DNA of 28,209 nucleotides from Alphaproteobacteria bacterium (GCA_018895795.1 JAHINZ010000015.1:1-28209), one strand, 5' to 3'. Positions 17,398-25,575 are shown, counted from the stretch's first letter. Program-made: numbers and translations. Notes: generated from the letters alone by a model not told the origin.

Positions 17398-17673
17398 GTG
17401 GCGGCCTCGCCCCTGGCCGTGGCCGTCGGGGTCACGGCGGCCCTGCTGTCGATCAGCAGTTTCGCGCCCCAGATGATCAAGATCTGGCGCGAGCGTGACG
17501 CCCAATCGGTGTCGCTGCGCATGTATGTGGTCACCGTGACCGGGTTCGCGTGCTGGACGCTGTACGGCGTGCTGATCCGCGCCTGGCCGGTGATCGCCTC
17601 CAACCTGGCCTGCCTGGCGATGGCGGCGGGGGTGCTGGCGATGAAATGGCGCTTCAGCCGTCACCCGGCCTGA
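17398..17673 (+). CDS. SemiSWEET-type (PQ-loop/MtN3) membrane protein
   Basis: A 91-aa protein with three predicted membrane helices (~5-23, ~43-60, ~64-83). It has the PQ-loop hallmark FAPQMIKIWRERDAQSVSLRMY at the end of helix 1 and start of helix 2. Size and topology fit bacterial SemiSWEETs, which dimerise to carry sugars by facilitated diffusion. The start is GTG at 17398, two bases after the receiver's stop, so it is tightly coupled to the kinase-receiver operon. The substrate cannot be told from sequence. An upstream in-frame extension to 17158 only reads the receiver gene in another frame and was discarded. Confidence 0.82.
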   Translation: MAASPLAVAVGVTAALLSISSFAPQMIKIWRERDAQSVSLRMYVVTVTGFACWTLYGVLIRAWPVIASNLACLAMAAGVLAMKWRFSRHPA

Positions 17674-17716
17674 CCCGGCGCCCGGCTTCGACTCTCCGCC
17701 TTAGTGACAGGGCGGG

Positions 17717-17745
17717 GTGACAGGGGGGGCGGGGTCCGCTATCGA
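17717..17745 (+). promoter_or_regulatory. Candidate housekeeping promoter of argB
   Basis: GTGACAG (17717-17723) and GCTATCGA (17738-17745), 14 nt apart, partly match the Caulobacter sigma-73 consensus TTGACGS-N10-14-GCTANAWC. A second GTGACAGGG lies 13 bp upstream (17704), forming a direct repeat of unknown meaning. Confidence 0.35.
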
Positions 17746-17776
17746 GACGCGCCCTTTTCCGCAGAGGACTTCCGCC

Positions 17777-18691
17777 TTGACCGACGCCGCCGAGGAAGCG
17801 GGCTGGGCCACCGCCAAGACCCTGGCCGAGGCCCTGCCCTATATCCAGATCTATGACCGCGAGACGGTGGTGATCAAATACGGCGGTCACGCCATGGGCC
17901 AGGAAGACGTGGCCAAGGTGTTCGCCGCCGACGCGGTGCTGCTCAAGCTTCTCGGCGTCCATCCGGTGGTGGTGCACGGCGGCGGTCCGCAGATCAGCCG
18001 CATGCTCGAGCGGGCCGGCGTCAAGTCGACCTTCATCGACGGCCTGCGCGTCACCGACGAAGCGACCATGGAAGTGGCCGAAATGGTGCTGTCGGGCGCC
18101 ATCAACAAGGAAATCGCCAACTGGATCACCCTGGCGGGGGCCGAGGCCGACGTGCGCGGCGTGGGTCTGTCGGGCAAGGACGCCCGGATGATCACCGCTG
18201 AAAAGGTCACCCGCACCAAGCGCGATCCCGACAGCAATATCGAGCAGGTCGTCGATCTGGGCTTCGTGGGCGAGCCGACCAAGGTCGACCCGCACATCAT
18301 CCAGGCCCTGTTGTCGTCCGAGACCGACTACATCCCGGTGATCGCCCCGATCGGCGTCTCGGAGGCCGGCCAGACCTTCAACATCAACGCCGACACCGTG
18401 GCCGGCGCCCTGGCGGGCGCCCTGAAGGCCAAGCGGATGCTGATGCTGACCGACATCGCCGGCGTTCTGGACGCCGACGGCAAGCTGATCCGTCAGATGA
18501 CCGTCGAGGAGGCGCGCGAGCTGATCGCCACGGGCGTCGCCACCGGCGGCATGATCCCCAAGCTGGAAAACGCCATCCACGCCGTGGAAGCCGGCGTCGA
18601 GGCCGTGGTCATCCTGGATGGCCGGCGTCCGCACGCCATGCTGGTGGAGCTGTTCAGCGAGCACGGCGCCGGCACGCTGATCTCGAAGTGA
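17777..18691 (+). CDS. argB: Acetylglutamate kinase ArgB
   Basis: A 304-aa amino-acid kinase that phosphorylates N-acetylglutamate, the second step of arginine synthesis. Motifs: VVIKYGGHAMG (nucleotide/phosphate loop, ~31-41), VVVHGGGPQI (~66-75), FNINADTVAGALAGAL (substrate-binding segment) and VATGGMIPKLENA (feedback/nucleotide region). The start is TTG at 17777 with AGGA 8 nt upstream; an in-frame GTG at 17717 would add 20 unconserved residues that overlap the likely promoter. The N-terminal helix AGWATAKTLAEALPYIQIYD fits the arginine-sensitive hexameric class. Confidence 0.95.
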   Translation: MTDAAEEAGWATAKTLAEALPYIQIYDRETVVIKYGGHAMGQEDVAKVFAADAVLLKLLGVHPVVVHGGGPQISRMLERAGVKSTFIDGLRVTDEATMEVAEMVLSGAINKEIANWITLAGAEADVRGVGLSGKDARMITAEKVTRTKRDPDSNIEQVVDLGFVGEPTKVDPHIIQALLSSETDYIPVIAPIGVSEAGQTFNINADTVAGALAGALKAKRMLMLTDIAGVLDADGKLIRQMTVEEARELIATGVATGGMIPKLENAIHAVEAGVEAVVILDGRRPHAMLVELFSEHGAGTLISK

Positions 18692-19347
18692 GCCCCGACC
18701 TCGCCCATATCGACACCTGGCTGTTCGACCTCGACAACACCCTCTATCCGGCCGAGAGCGACTACATGGCCCTGATCGAGGGCAAGATGACCGATTTCGT
18801 CGAACGCGAGACCGGACTGCCGCGCGACGAGGCCCGCGCCTTGCAGAAGAAATACTACCACGAGCACGGCACCACCCTGGCCGGGCTGATGGCCAACCAC
18901 GGCATGGCCCCCAAGGCCTTCCTCGACGAGGTGCATGACGTCGCGATGGATCGGCTGGTTCCCGATCCGGACCTGCGCGACGCCCTCCATCGCCTGCCGG
19001 GTCGCCGGCTGATCTTCACCAACGGTTCGCTGGGCCATGCCGAACGGGTGCTGGGCCATCTGGGCCTGGACCATCTGTTCGAGGACGTGTTCGCCATCGA
19101 GACGGCCGACTATCTGCCCAAGCCGGCCATGGCCACCTTCGAGAAGATCAGCGCCCTGCACAACGTGTCGGCGCCGGTCACCGCCTTCTTCGAGGACAGC
19201 GAGAAGAACCTGGCCCCGGCCGCGACCCTGGGCATGACCACCGTCCTGGTCGGGGCCCACGCGGCCGCCTCGACCGCCGACTTCGTCCACCACCGCACGC
19301 AAGACCTGGCCGGGTTCCTGACCTCGGCGCGCCTGAAGGACCTCTGA
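18688..19347 (+). CDS. HAD-family pyrimidine 5'-nucleotidase (Sdt1-like)
   Basis: A 219-aa haloacid dehalogenase hydrolase. Motif I is WLFDLDNTLYP with nucleophile D14 and D16, motif II LIFTNGS, a Lys in YLPKPA, and motif III AFFEDSEKNL. DxDNTLYP together with an all-helical cap is typical of the Sdt1/Phm8 pyrimidine nucleotidase group. It starts at GTG 18688, overlapping the argB stop by 4 nt (GTGA), so it belongs to the argB operon. The substrate is inferred by family only. Confidence 0.87.
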   Translation: MSPDLAHIDTWLFDLDNTLYPAESDYMALIEGKMTDFVERETGLPRDEARALQKKYYHEHGTTLAGLMANHGMAPKAFLDEVHDVAMDRLVPDPDLRDALHRLPGRRLIFTNGSLGHAERVLGHLGLDHLFEDVFAIETADYLPKPAMATFEKISALHNVSAPVTAFFEDSEKNLAPAATLGMTTVLVGAHAAASTADFVHHRTQDLAGFLTSARLKDL

Positions 19348-19350
19348 GCC

Positions 19351-20211
19351 ATGACCACCGTCAGCCCCTCCTCGATCAGCTTGGCTGATCTGCAAACCGA
19401 GATCGAAGCCGCCTGGGAGGCTCGCGACGCGGTCTCGACCGCCACCACCGGCCCGGTCCGCACGGCGGTGGACGAAGCCCTGCTGCTGCTCGACAACGGC
19501 AAGGCCCGCGTTTCGGAAAAGCTGGACGGCGAATGGGTCACTCACCAGTGGCTGAAGAAGGCCGTGCTGCTGTCGTTCCGCCTTAACCCCAACACCGTGA
19601 TGCGGGCCGGAACCCTGGGCGGGGCGGTGGGGCCGTGGTGGGACAAGGTGGCCAACAAGTTCGACGGCTGGGACGCCCCCAATTTCGAAGCCGCCGGCTT
19701 CCGCGCGGTTCCGGGCGCCATCGTCCGTCGCGGGGCCTATGTCGGCAAGAACGTCATCCTGATGCCCTCGTTCGTCAACATCGGCGGCTATGTCGATGAG
19801 GGCACGATGGTCGACACCTGGGTGACGGTCGGCTCTTGCGCCCAGATCGGCAAGAACGTCCACCTGTCGGGCGGCGTCGGCATCGGCGGCGTGCTGGAGC
19901 CCCTGCAGGCCAATCCGACCATCATCGAGGACAACTGCTTCATCGGCGCCCGTTCGGAAGTCGTCGAAGGCGTGATCGTCGGCGAGGGCTCGGTCCTGTC
20001 GATGGGGGTGTTCCTCAGCGCCTCGACCAAGATCGTCGACCGCAAGACCGGCCAGGTCCATATCGGCAAGGTGCCGCCCTACAGCGTCGTCGTGCCCGGC
20101 AGCCTGCCTGATCCGAAGGGCGGCCCCAGCCTGTACTGCGCCGTGATCGTCAAGACGGTCGACGCCCAGACGCGGTCGAAGACCAGCATCAACGACCTGC
20201 TGCGGGACTGA
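19351..20211 (+). CDS. dapD: Tetrahydrodipicolinate N-succinyltransferase DapD
   Basis: A 286-aa protein of the succinylase branch of lysine/meso-diaminopimelate synthesis; it transfers succinyl from succinyl-CoA to tetrahydrodipicolinate. An N-terminal helical domain (1-~100) is followed by left-handed beta-helix hexapeptide repeats (~120-255; SFVNIGGYVDEGTMVDTWVT, VGSCAQIGKNVHLSGG). It starts 3 nt after the nucleotidase stop, with AAGGA before it. dapE of the same pathway lies 4 kb on, on the other strand. Confidence 0.97.
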   Translation: MTTVSPSSISLADLQTEIEAAWEARDAVSTATTGPVRTAVDEALLLLDNGKARVSEKLDGEWVTHQWLKKAVLLSFRLNPNTVMRAGTLGGAVGPWWDKVANKFDGWDAPNFEAAGFRAVPGAIVRRGAYVGKNVILMPSFVNIGGYVDEGTMVDTWVTVGSCAQIGKNVHLSGGVGIGGVLEPLQANPTIIEDNCFIGARSEVVEGVIVGEGSVLSMGVFLSASTKIVDRKTGQVHIGKVPPYSVVVPGSLPDPKGGPSLYCAVIVKTVDAQTRSKTSINDLLRD

Positions 20212-20225
20212 CAAGAACCCTGGCC

Positions 20226-20255
20226 AGCCCCGCGGCAGCGGCGATAGTCGGGGCT
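20226..20255. terminator. Hairpin between convergent dapD and lipoprotein gene
   Basis: AGCCCCG (20226-20232) pairs with CGGGGCT (20249-20255), followed on the plus strand by ATTTC. It sits just after the dapD stop and touches the stop of the opposing gene, so it may serve both transcripts weakly. Confidence 0.45.
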
Positions 20256-20610
20256 ATTTCGTCGCTTCGTGGATCTCTTGCTTGGTGTCGGCGCCGGCCT
20301 TCTTGGCGCCGGCCTTGATATCCGAGCCTGCGTCCTTGGCCGCGTCGCCGGCCTTTTCGCCCGCCGCCTGCATCTTGTCGGTCGCCTCGCCGGCGGCCTC
20401 CTTCAGATCGGCGCCCGCTTGCTTGGTGCTGTCCTTGATCGCCGTGCCGGCTTCGCGGACGTCAGGGTCGGTGGCGATCTCGTGGGCGGCGTCCTTGATG
20501 TCGATGGCGGCGGCCTTGGCGCCTTCCTTGACCTGGGTGGCGTGCTGGTCCGAACAGGCGGCCAGCGACAGGGCGGCGGCGCAAACGGCGAAGATCAGGG
20601 GGGAACGCAT
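20254..20610 (-). CDS. Small stress-type lipoprotein with helical repeats
   Basis: A 118-aa protein. The signal peptide has lipobox L-A-A-C with lipidated C19, so it is anchored in the cell envelope. The mature part is an Ala/Lys/Asp-rich amphipathic helix of repeated short units (KEGAKAAAIDIKDAA, KQAGADLKEAAGEATDK, GSDIKAGAKKAGADTK), like LEA/YtxH/CsbD-type stress proteins. AGGAG lies 7 nt before the ATG at 20610, a better spacing than for the in-frame ATG at 20616. A perfect EcfG promoter lies immediately upstream, so induction in the general stress response is likely. Molecular function is unknown; envelope stabilisation is a guess. Confidence 0.85.
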   Translation of the reverse strand: MRSPLIFAVCAAALSLAACSDQHATQVKEGAKAAAIDIKDAAHEIATDPDVREAGTAIKDSTKQAGADLKEAAGEATDKMQAAGEKAGDAAKDAGSDIKAGAKKAGADTKQEIHEATK

Positions 20611-20643
20611 GGTCATGCTCCTGGAGAAAAGTGTCGCCCAGAC

Positions 20644-20668
20644 AACGATCCCCCAAGGCCAAGGTTCC
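20644..20668 (-). promoter_or_regulatory. EcfG/SigT general stress promoter of the lipoprotein gene
   Basis: Read on the minus strand: GGAAC (20668-20664), 16-nt spacer, CGTT (20647-20644), a perfect consensus. The CGTT ends 33 nt before the ATG at 20610, giving a short leader with a good ribosome site. Confidence 0.85.
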
Positions 20669-20712
20669 GCCTGCGGCTTTCCATGCGACGCGGGGGCGTC
20701 TAAACCGCGCCC

Positions 20713-21666
20713 ATGCGCATCGCTTTTCTCGGAACGCCCGATTTCGCCGTCGCCTGCCTGGCCGAACTGGTCGCCGCCGGCCACGAGATCGCCTGCGTCT
20801 ATTCCCAGCCGCCGGCCCCGCGCGGCCGGGGCCACGACCTGAAGCCCTCGCCGGTCCACGCCTTCGCCGAGGGCTTGGGCCTGCCGGTGCGCACGCCGGT
20901 GTCGATGAAGTCCGCCGAGGAAATCGAAGCCTTCAAGGCGCTGGATCTCGACGCCGCCGTGGTCGTCGCCTTCGGCCAGATCCTGGTGCGCGCGGTGCTC
21001 GAAGCGCCGCGCGAGGGCTGTTTCAACCTGCACGCCTCGCTGCTGCCGCGCTGGCGCGGCGCGGCCCCGATCCAGCGGGCGATCATGGCCGGCGACGCGG
21101 TCACCGGCGTCCAGGTCATGCGGATGAGCGAAGGCCTCGACGAGGGGCCGATCCTGATGTCCGAACAGGTGCGCATCGACCCGCTCGACACGGCCGGCAG
21201 CCTGCACGACAAGCTGGCCGCCGTGGGCGCGCGCCTCCTGCCCATCGCCCTGGGCGCGATCGAACGCGGCGGGGCCCGCGAGACGCCGCAGAGCGACGAA
21301 GGCGTGACCTACGCCAGGAAGATCAAGTCGGCGGAGGCCCGGATCGACTGGAGCCGCCCGGCGACGGAGGTCGATTGCCACATCCGCGGCCTGTCGCCCT
21401 TCCCCGGCGCCTGGTTCGAGGCCCCCTCGGACAAGGGCCCCGTGCGGGTCAAGGCCCTGTTGTCGCGCGTCGAGGACGCCCCCCAAGTGACAAATGGCGG
21501 CGCGCCCGGCCAGGTGCTGGACGACAACCTGCTGATCGCCTGCGGTGAGGGCGCGATCCGGTTGCTGAAGGCGCAGCGCGAGGGCAAGGGCGTCCAGGAC
21601 GCCGACGGCTTCACGCGCGGCTTTCCACTGAAGGTCGGGACGATGCTTGAGGCGAATCGGGCCTGA
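20713..21666 (+). CDS. fmt: Methionyl-tRNA formyltransferase
   Basis: A 317-aa enzyme that formylates Met-tRNA(fMet) with 10-formyl-THF for translation initiation. The N-terminal formyltransferase fold has the catalytic trio N105, H107 and D143 (FNLHASLLPRWRGAAPIQRA; GLDEGPIL), matching E. coli N106/H108/D144. A C-terminal OB-like domain spans ~205-310. No clear Shine-Dalgarno is seen before the ATG, and a leaderless or very short leader is possible. Its usual partner def is 4.5 kb away on the opposite strand. It overlaps truA by 1 nt. Confidence 0.97.
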   Translation: MRIAFLGTPDFAVACLAELVAAGHEIACVYSQPPAPRGRGHDLKPSPVHAFAEGLGLPVRTPVSMKSAEEIEAFKALDLDAAVVVAFGQILVRAVLEAPREGCFNLHASLLPRWRGAAPIQRAIMAGDAVTGVQVMRMSEGLDEGPILMSEQVRIDPLDTAGSLHDKLAAVGARLLPIALGAIERGGARETPQSDEGVTYARKIKSAEARIDWSRPATEVDCHIRGLSPFPGAWFEAPSDKGPVRVKALLSRVEDAPQVTNGGAPGQVLDDNLLIACGEGAIRLLKAQREGKGVQDADGFTRGFPLKVGTMLEANRA

Positions 21667-22409
21667 TGCCCCGCTACCGCCTCCTGGTCGAATATGACGG
21701 CCGGCCCTATTGCGGTTTCCAGGCCCAGGCGACCCTGCCGTCGGTGCAGGGGGCGATCGAGGCGGCGGTGACGGCCTTCAGCGGCCAGACGATCCGCATC
21801 GCGGCGGCCGGCCGCACCGACACCGGCGTCCACGCCACCGGCCAGGTGGTGCAGGTCGACCTCGAGCGCGACTGGCCGGCCCAGACGGTGATGAACGCCC
21901 TCAACGCCCATCTGACCCACGAGGCGGTCAGCATCCTGGATTGCCAGATCGCGGTGGGCGACTGGCACGCGCGGTTCTCGGCCAATGAGCGGCGCTATCT
22001 TTACCGCATCCTCAACCGGCGCGGCCCGCCGGCCCTGGACCAGGGCAAGGTGTGGCACGTCAAGAAGCCGCTCGACGCTGAAGCGATGAACGCCGCCGCC
22101 CAGGTGCTGGTCGGCCTGCACGACTTCACCACCTTTCGCGACATGCGCTGCCAGGCCAAGTCGCCGCTGAAGACCCTGGACGTCGCGCGGGTGCGGCGGG
22201 TGGGCGACGAGGTGCTGCTGGACTTCGAAGCCCGCAGCTTCCTGCACCGTCAGGTGCGCTCGATGACCGGGACCCTGGCCGAGGTCGGGATCGGGCGGTG
22301 GACGGTCGACGATGTTCGCGAGGCGCTGGAGGCCAGGGACCGTACCGCCTGCGGGCCGGTGGCTCCGGCTGACGGGCTGTATCTGATCGGCGTGGGGTAC
22401 GGCGACTAG
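21666..22409 (+). CDS. truA: tRNA pseudouridine(38-40) synthase TruA
   Basis: A 247-aa enzyme with the catalytic aspartate D52 in AAGRTDTGVHATGQ, and YRLLVEYDGRPYCGFQAQ at the N-terminus. FEARSFLHRQVRSMTG near the C-terminus is also family-typical. It modifies U38-U40 in the anticodon arm. ATG overlaps the fmt stop (TGATG). The 3' end overlaps the stop of the convergent reductase gene by 4 nt (CTAG). Confidence 0.97.
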   Translation: MPRYRLLVEYDGRPYCGFQAQATLPSVQGAIEAAVTAFSGQTIRIAAAGRTDTGVHATGQVVQVDLERDWPAQTVMNALNAHLTHEAVSILDCQIAVGDWHARFSANERRYLYRILNRRGPPALDQGKVWHVKKPLDAEAMNAAAQVLVGLHDFTTFRDMRCQAKSPLKTLDVARVRRVGDEVLLDFEARSFLHRQVRSMTGTLAEVGIGRWTVDDVREALEARDRTACGPVAPADGLYLIGVGYGD

Positions 22410-22984
22410 ATCCCCAGCGTCCCGAGGCGCCGTATCCGCACCAGCCAGCGCCGGCGACCGCTGGGGCCGATCGCTTCGACGCTGCCGACGATGGATTTGC
22501 GGATCGGCGCCAGGCCGGCCAATCGCAAGGCGCCCTTGTCCAGCGCCAGCAGGCCGTGGGCGCCGAAGATCACGCGGAAGATCAGGGCCGGCATGCCCAT
22601 GGTCACGATCAGGCGCGCCGAGCGCCCCTTGAGTTGCGGTGTGGGGCCCTTGGGGCTCTGCGCGAGGGCGAAGCTCCCTCGGAACACCTGCTCCAAAAGC
22701 GCCTTCAGCTTGGCGGGCGTCGCGCCCATCCAGAGCGGAAACACCAAGACAAAATGCTCCGCCCACAGAATATCCTGCTGTATGGCGACGAACGGCGCCG
22801 CCGGCGGGCTGTCGAACTCGGCCTGACTGGTCAGGAACGGGATGTCGATATCGGCCAGATGGATGCGGCGCACGTCATGGCCCACCGACTCGGCGGCGTC
22901 GCCATAGGCGGCCGCCAGCGCCGCGCCGAAGCGGTCGGGGCGGGGATCGGGGTGTCCCAGAAGGATCAATATGCGCTTGGTCAT
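22406..22984 (-). CDS. Flavodoxin-fold NAD(P)H dehydrogenase (quinone)-like protein
   Basis: A 192-aa protein of the MdaB/KefF-like flavodoxin-2 group. It opens KRILILLGHPDPRPDRFGAAL (FMN phosphate-binding region), with VFPLWMGATPAKLKALLEQV (~83-102), the typical flavin-contacting W-G-x-PA segment. It has a Gly-Met-Pro turn (VTMGMPALIFR) where relatives have the second flavin loop. The start was placed at 22984 with GGAGA 5 nt upstream; the longer frame to 23044 adds unconserved residues. A role in two-electron quinone reduction is inferred. Confidence 0.82.
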   Translation of the reverse strand: MTKRILILLGHPDPRPDRFGAALAAAYGDAAESVGHDVRRIHLADIDIPFLTSQAEFDSPPAAPFVAIQQDILWAEHFVLVFPLWMGATPAKLKALLEQVFRGSFALAQSPKGPTPQLKGRSARLIVTMGMPALIFRVIFGAHGLLALDKGALRLAGLAPIRKSIVGSVEAIGPSGRRRWLVRIRRLGTLGI

Positions 22985-23050
22985 GGCCGTCTCCGCGAGG
23001 GAGCGATCCCACGCCGACCGGGCGGCGACCTTGATCTGGCGCAAACAGGC

Positions 23051-23971
23051 CTAAAGCACCGAGCAGTTCGTCAACTGGCTGAACGCTTCCAGGGCCGCCG
23101 TGCCCACCACCGAGGTGCCGAAGCGGTCGAGCTCCGGCGACCAGACCACGATCACCGCCTTGCCGGGCACGACGGCGACGATGCCGCCGCCGACCCCGCT
23201 CTTGGCCGGCAGGCCGACGCGATAGGCGAAGCTGCCGACGCTGTCATAGATGCCGCAGGTCAGCAGCAGGGCGTTCAGCCGGCGGGTCAGGCGGTCGGGG
23301 AAGATGGTCTCCTGGATCACCGGCGAGAAGCCGCCGGCCGCCAGGGGCAGCATGGCGCGGGCCAGCTGCCGGCAGCTCATGGTCAGGGCGCATTGGCGGC
23401 AATAGGCGGCGACCACGGCCTCGGGATCGTGGCTCAGGGTGGCCTTGCCGCGCATCAGGTTGGCGATGGCCCGGTTCTGGTGGGCGTTGGCCAGCTCTGA
23501 GGCCGCAACCGCCTCGTCGATCCGCACCGGCGCGTCGGCCAGGACCCCCGCGAAGCCGCGCACCAGGGCGGCGGGGTCCTTGACCGTGTCGAGCAGCAGG
23601 TCGGTGATCGCCAGGGCCCCGGCGTTGATGAACGGGTTGCGCGGCACGCCCCCCTCGGATTCCAGCTGCGACAGATGATTGAACGGCGTGCCCGAGGGCT
23701 CCTTGCCCACCCGCCGCCAGACCTCGTCGCCGAAGCGGTTCAGGGCCAGGCCCAGGGCGAACACCTTGGTGATGCTCTGGACCGAGAACGGCTCGTCGGC
23801 GTCGCCGATCACGTGCTCGCCGCCGGTCACGGTGCGCACGGCCATGCCGAATTTGGAGCCCGGCACGTCAGCCAGTTGCGGAATATAGTCGGCCGGTCGA
23901 CCCTTGCCGAAGTGCGGCTTCACCAGCACGGCGACCTCGGCCAGGACCTGGTCGATCGAAAAGCTGTCCAT
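23051..23971 (-). CDS. glsA: Glutaminase A
   Basis: A 306-aa serine-dependent glutaminase of beta-lactamase-like fold that hydrolyses glutamine to glutamate and ammonia. The catalytic S66-x-x-K69 lies in EPFSVQSITKVF, with NPFINAGALA (~115-124) and a late LPAKSGVGGGIVAVVPG segment, all diagnostic. Length is normal. It starts 3 nt after the EamA gene stop and probably belongs to the dapE-eamA-glsA-reductase transcript. Confidence 0.95.
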   Translation of the reverse strand: MDSFSIDQVLAEVAVLVKPHFGKGRPADYIPQLADVPGSKFGMAVRTVTGGEHVIGDADEPFSVQSITKVFALGLALNRFGDEVWRRVGKEPSGTPFNHLSQLESEGGVPRNPFINAGALAITDLLLDTVKDPAALVRGFAGVLADAPVRIDEAVAASELANAHQNRAIANLMRGKATLSHDPEAVVAAYCRQCALTMSCRQLARAMLPLAAGGFSPVIQETIFPDRLTRRLNALLLTCGIYDSVGSFAYRVGLPAKSGVGGGIVAVVPGKAVIVVWSPELDRFGTSVVGTAALEAFSQLTNCSVL

Positions 23972-23974
23972 GGT

Positions 23975-24415
23975 CTAGACCCGCACCGCCACCAGCACCG
24001 CGCCGGCGGCGATCAGCGCCACGCCCAGCCAGTTCAGGCCCGAGGGCCGCTCGCCCAGAAAGGCGGCGGCGAACACCGCCACCAGCACGACGCTGAGCTT
24101 GTCGATCGGGGCCACGCGGCTGGCGTCGCCCAGTTTCAGGGCCCGGAAATAGCACAGCCACGAGGCGCCGGTGGCCAGGCCCGACAAAATCAGGAAGATC
24201 CACGAACGGCGCGAGATCTCGCCCGGCGCGCGCCATTCGCCAAACAGCGTCAGGATCAGGCCGGCGAAGGCCAGGATCACCACGGTGCGGATGAAGGTGG
24301 CGAGGTTGGAGCCCACGCCCTCGATCCCGACCTTGGCCAGCACCGCCGTCATCGCCGCGAACACCGCCGAGGCCAGGGCCCAGAAGGTCCAGCTGCCCAG
24401 GGCGGCGCGGAGCAT
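23975..24415 (-). CDS. Half-size EamA/DMT-superfamily transporter
   Basis: A 146-aa membrane protein with about five hydrophobic segments. It carries one EamA domain, where most DMT transporters have two (~300 aa). The conserved segment GLATGASWLCYFRALKLGDASRVAPIDKLSVVLVAVFAAAFLGERPS (read in parts at ~78-125) fits single-domain relatives such as the YdcZ/EmrE-like group, which work as dimers. It is not a visible truncation, since start and stop fit the operon: its ATG overlaps the dapE stop by 1 nt. The substrate is unknown. Confidence 0.82.
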   Translation of the reverse strand: MLRAALGSWTFWALASAVFAAMTAVLAKVGIEGVGSNLATFIRTVVILAFAGLILTLFGEWRAPGEISRRSWIFLILSGLATGASWLCYFRALKLGDASRVAPIDKLSVVLVAVFAAAFLGERPSGLNWLGVALIAAGAVLVAVRV

Positions 24416-25575
24416 CAGGCGAAGGCCGCGAAATAGCGCCGGATCAGGGCCTCATAGGCCTTGGCCAGGTCGCGGATCTCCTGCACCGGAACCCGCTCGT
24501 CGACCTGGTGCATGGTCGAGCCGACCAGGCCGAACTCGACCACCGGGCACAGGTTGCGGATAAAGCGCGCGTCGCTGGTGCCGCCGGTGGTCGACAGCTC
24601 CGGTTCGCGACCGAGGGCCTCCTGCACGGCGGCGGCGATCACGTCGGTGAACGGGCCAGGCTGGGTCAGGAACGCCTCGCCGCTGATCTTGCACATCACC
24701 AGGGCCCGGGCCTTGAAGCTCTCGGCCGCGGCGGCGCATTCGCCCTCGATCCAGGCCTGCAGGTCCTGGCCCTGATGGGCCGGGTTGAAGCGGATATTGA
24801 CCCGGGCCCGGGCCGTGGCCGGGATCACATTGGTGGCGGTGTTGCCGACATCGATGGTGGTGACTTCCAGGTTCGACGGCTGGAAGCCCTCATACCCCTC
24901 GTCCAGCACCCGGCTCTGCAGACGCGACAGGATCGAGACCAGCATCGGAATCGGATTGGCGGCCCGGTGCGGATAGGCCACATGGCCCTGCTGGCCCTCG
25001 ACCGTGATCCAGGCGTTGATGCTGCCGCGGCGGCCGATCTTGACCATGTCGCCCAGCACGCCGGCGCTGGTCGGTTCGCCGACGATGCAGTGGTCGATGA
25101 TCTCGCCCTCGGCGGCCAGGGCCTCGACCACCTTGACCGTGCCGTGGTCGGCGTCGCCCTCTTCGTCGCCGGTGATCAGGAAGCTGAGCGAACCGGGCGT
25201 CTCGGGCAGGCGCGAAACGGCGGCGACGAAGGCGGCGATGGCGCTCTTCATGTCGACCGCGCCGCGGCCATAGAGCACCCCGTCCTTGATCTCGGCTTCG
25301 AAAGGCCCGGCGGTCCAGGCGGCGTCGTCGCCGACCGGCACCACGTCGGTATGACCGGCGAAGCACAGGTTGGGGCGGGCGGTCCCGCGCCGGGCGTAGA
25401 GGTTCTCGATCTGGCCGAACTTCATGCGGCGGCAGGCGAAGCCCAGGGCCTCCAGCTGCCGCTGTAGCAGGTCCATCGCGCCGGCGTCGGCCGGCGTCAC
25501 CGAGGGGCGGCGGATCAGGGCCTGGGCCAGGGCGACAGGGTCGATGCTGACAGAAGCGGGCGCGGGGCTGGTCAT
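24415..25575 (-). CDS. dapE: Succinyl-diaminopimelate desuccinylase DapE
   Basis: A 386-aa M20 dinuclear zinc peptidase-fold enzyme that makes LL-diaminopimelate for lysine and peptidoglycan. Metal and catalytic residues: H75 and D77 (CFAGHTDVVP), D108 (GRGAVDMKSA), E138/E139 (ITGDEEGDADHG), and a late His in GSTMHQVDE. An inserted dimerisation domain spans ~185-295 (INAWITVEGQQGHVAYPH). The start is set at ATG 25575 (MTSPAPASVSID); the frame runs open to 25683 but upstream residues are unconserved and overlap the divergent gene's leader. Confidence 0.96.
   Translation of the reverse strand: MTSPAPASVSIDPVALAQALIRRPSVTPADAGAMDLLQRQLEALGFACRRMKFGQIENLYARRGTARPNLCFAGHTDVVPVGDDAAWTAGPFEAEIKDGVLYGRGAVDMKSAIAAFVAAVSRLPETPGSLSFLITGDEEGDADHGTVKVVEALAAEGEIIDHCIVGEPTSAGVLGDMVKIGRRGSINAWITVEGQQGHVAYPHRAANPIPMLVSILSRLQSRVLDEGYEGFQPSNLEVTTIDVGNTATNVIPATARARVNIRFNPAHQGQDLQAWIEGECAAAAESFKARALVMCKISGEAFLTQPGPFTDVIAAAVQEALGREPELSTTGGTSDARFIRNLCPVVEFGLVGSTMHQVDERVPVQEIRDLAKAYEALIRRYFAAFA

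Noticed and set aside
17704..17725. Second Pho box (TGACAG repeated)
   Set aside because: The repeats are 13 bp apart rather than 11 and half-sites do not match CTGTCAT; it precedes argB.
18493..20214. 573-aa minus-strand frame antisense to the nucleotidase and dapD
   Set aside because: Low-complexity antisense shadow; both plus-strand genes have diagnostic motifs.
20617..21486. Long N-terminal extension of the lipoprotein frame to 21486
   Set aside because: It is antisense to fmt and passes through the EcfG promoter; the lipobox signal peptide and ribosome site fix the start at 20610.
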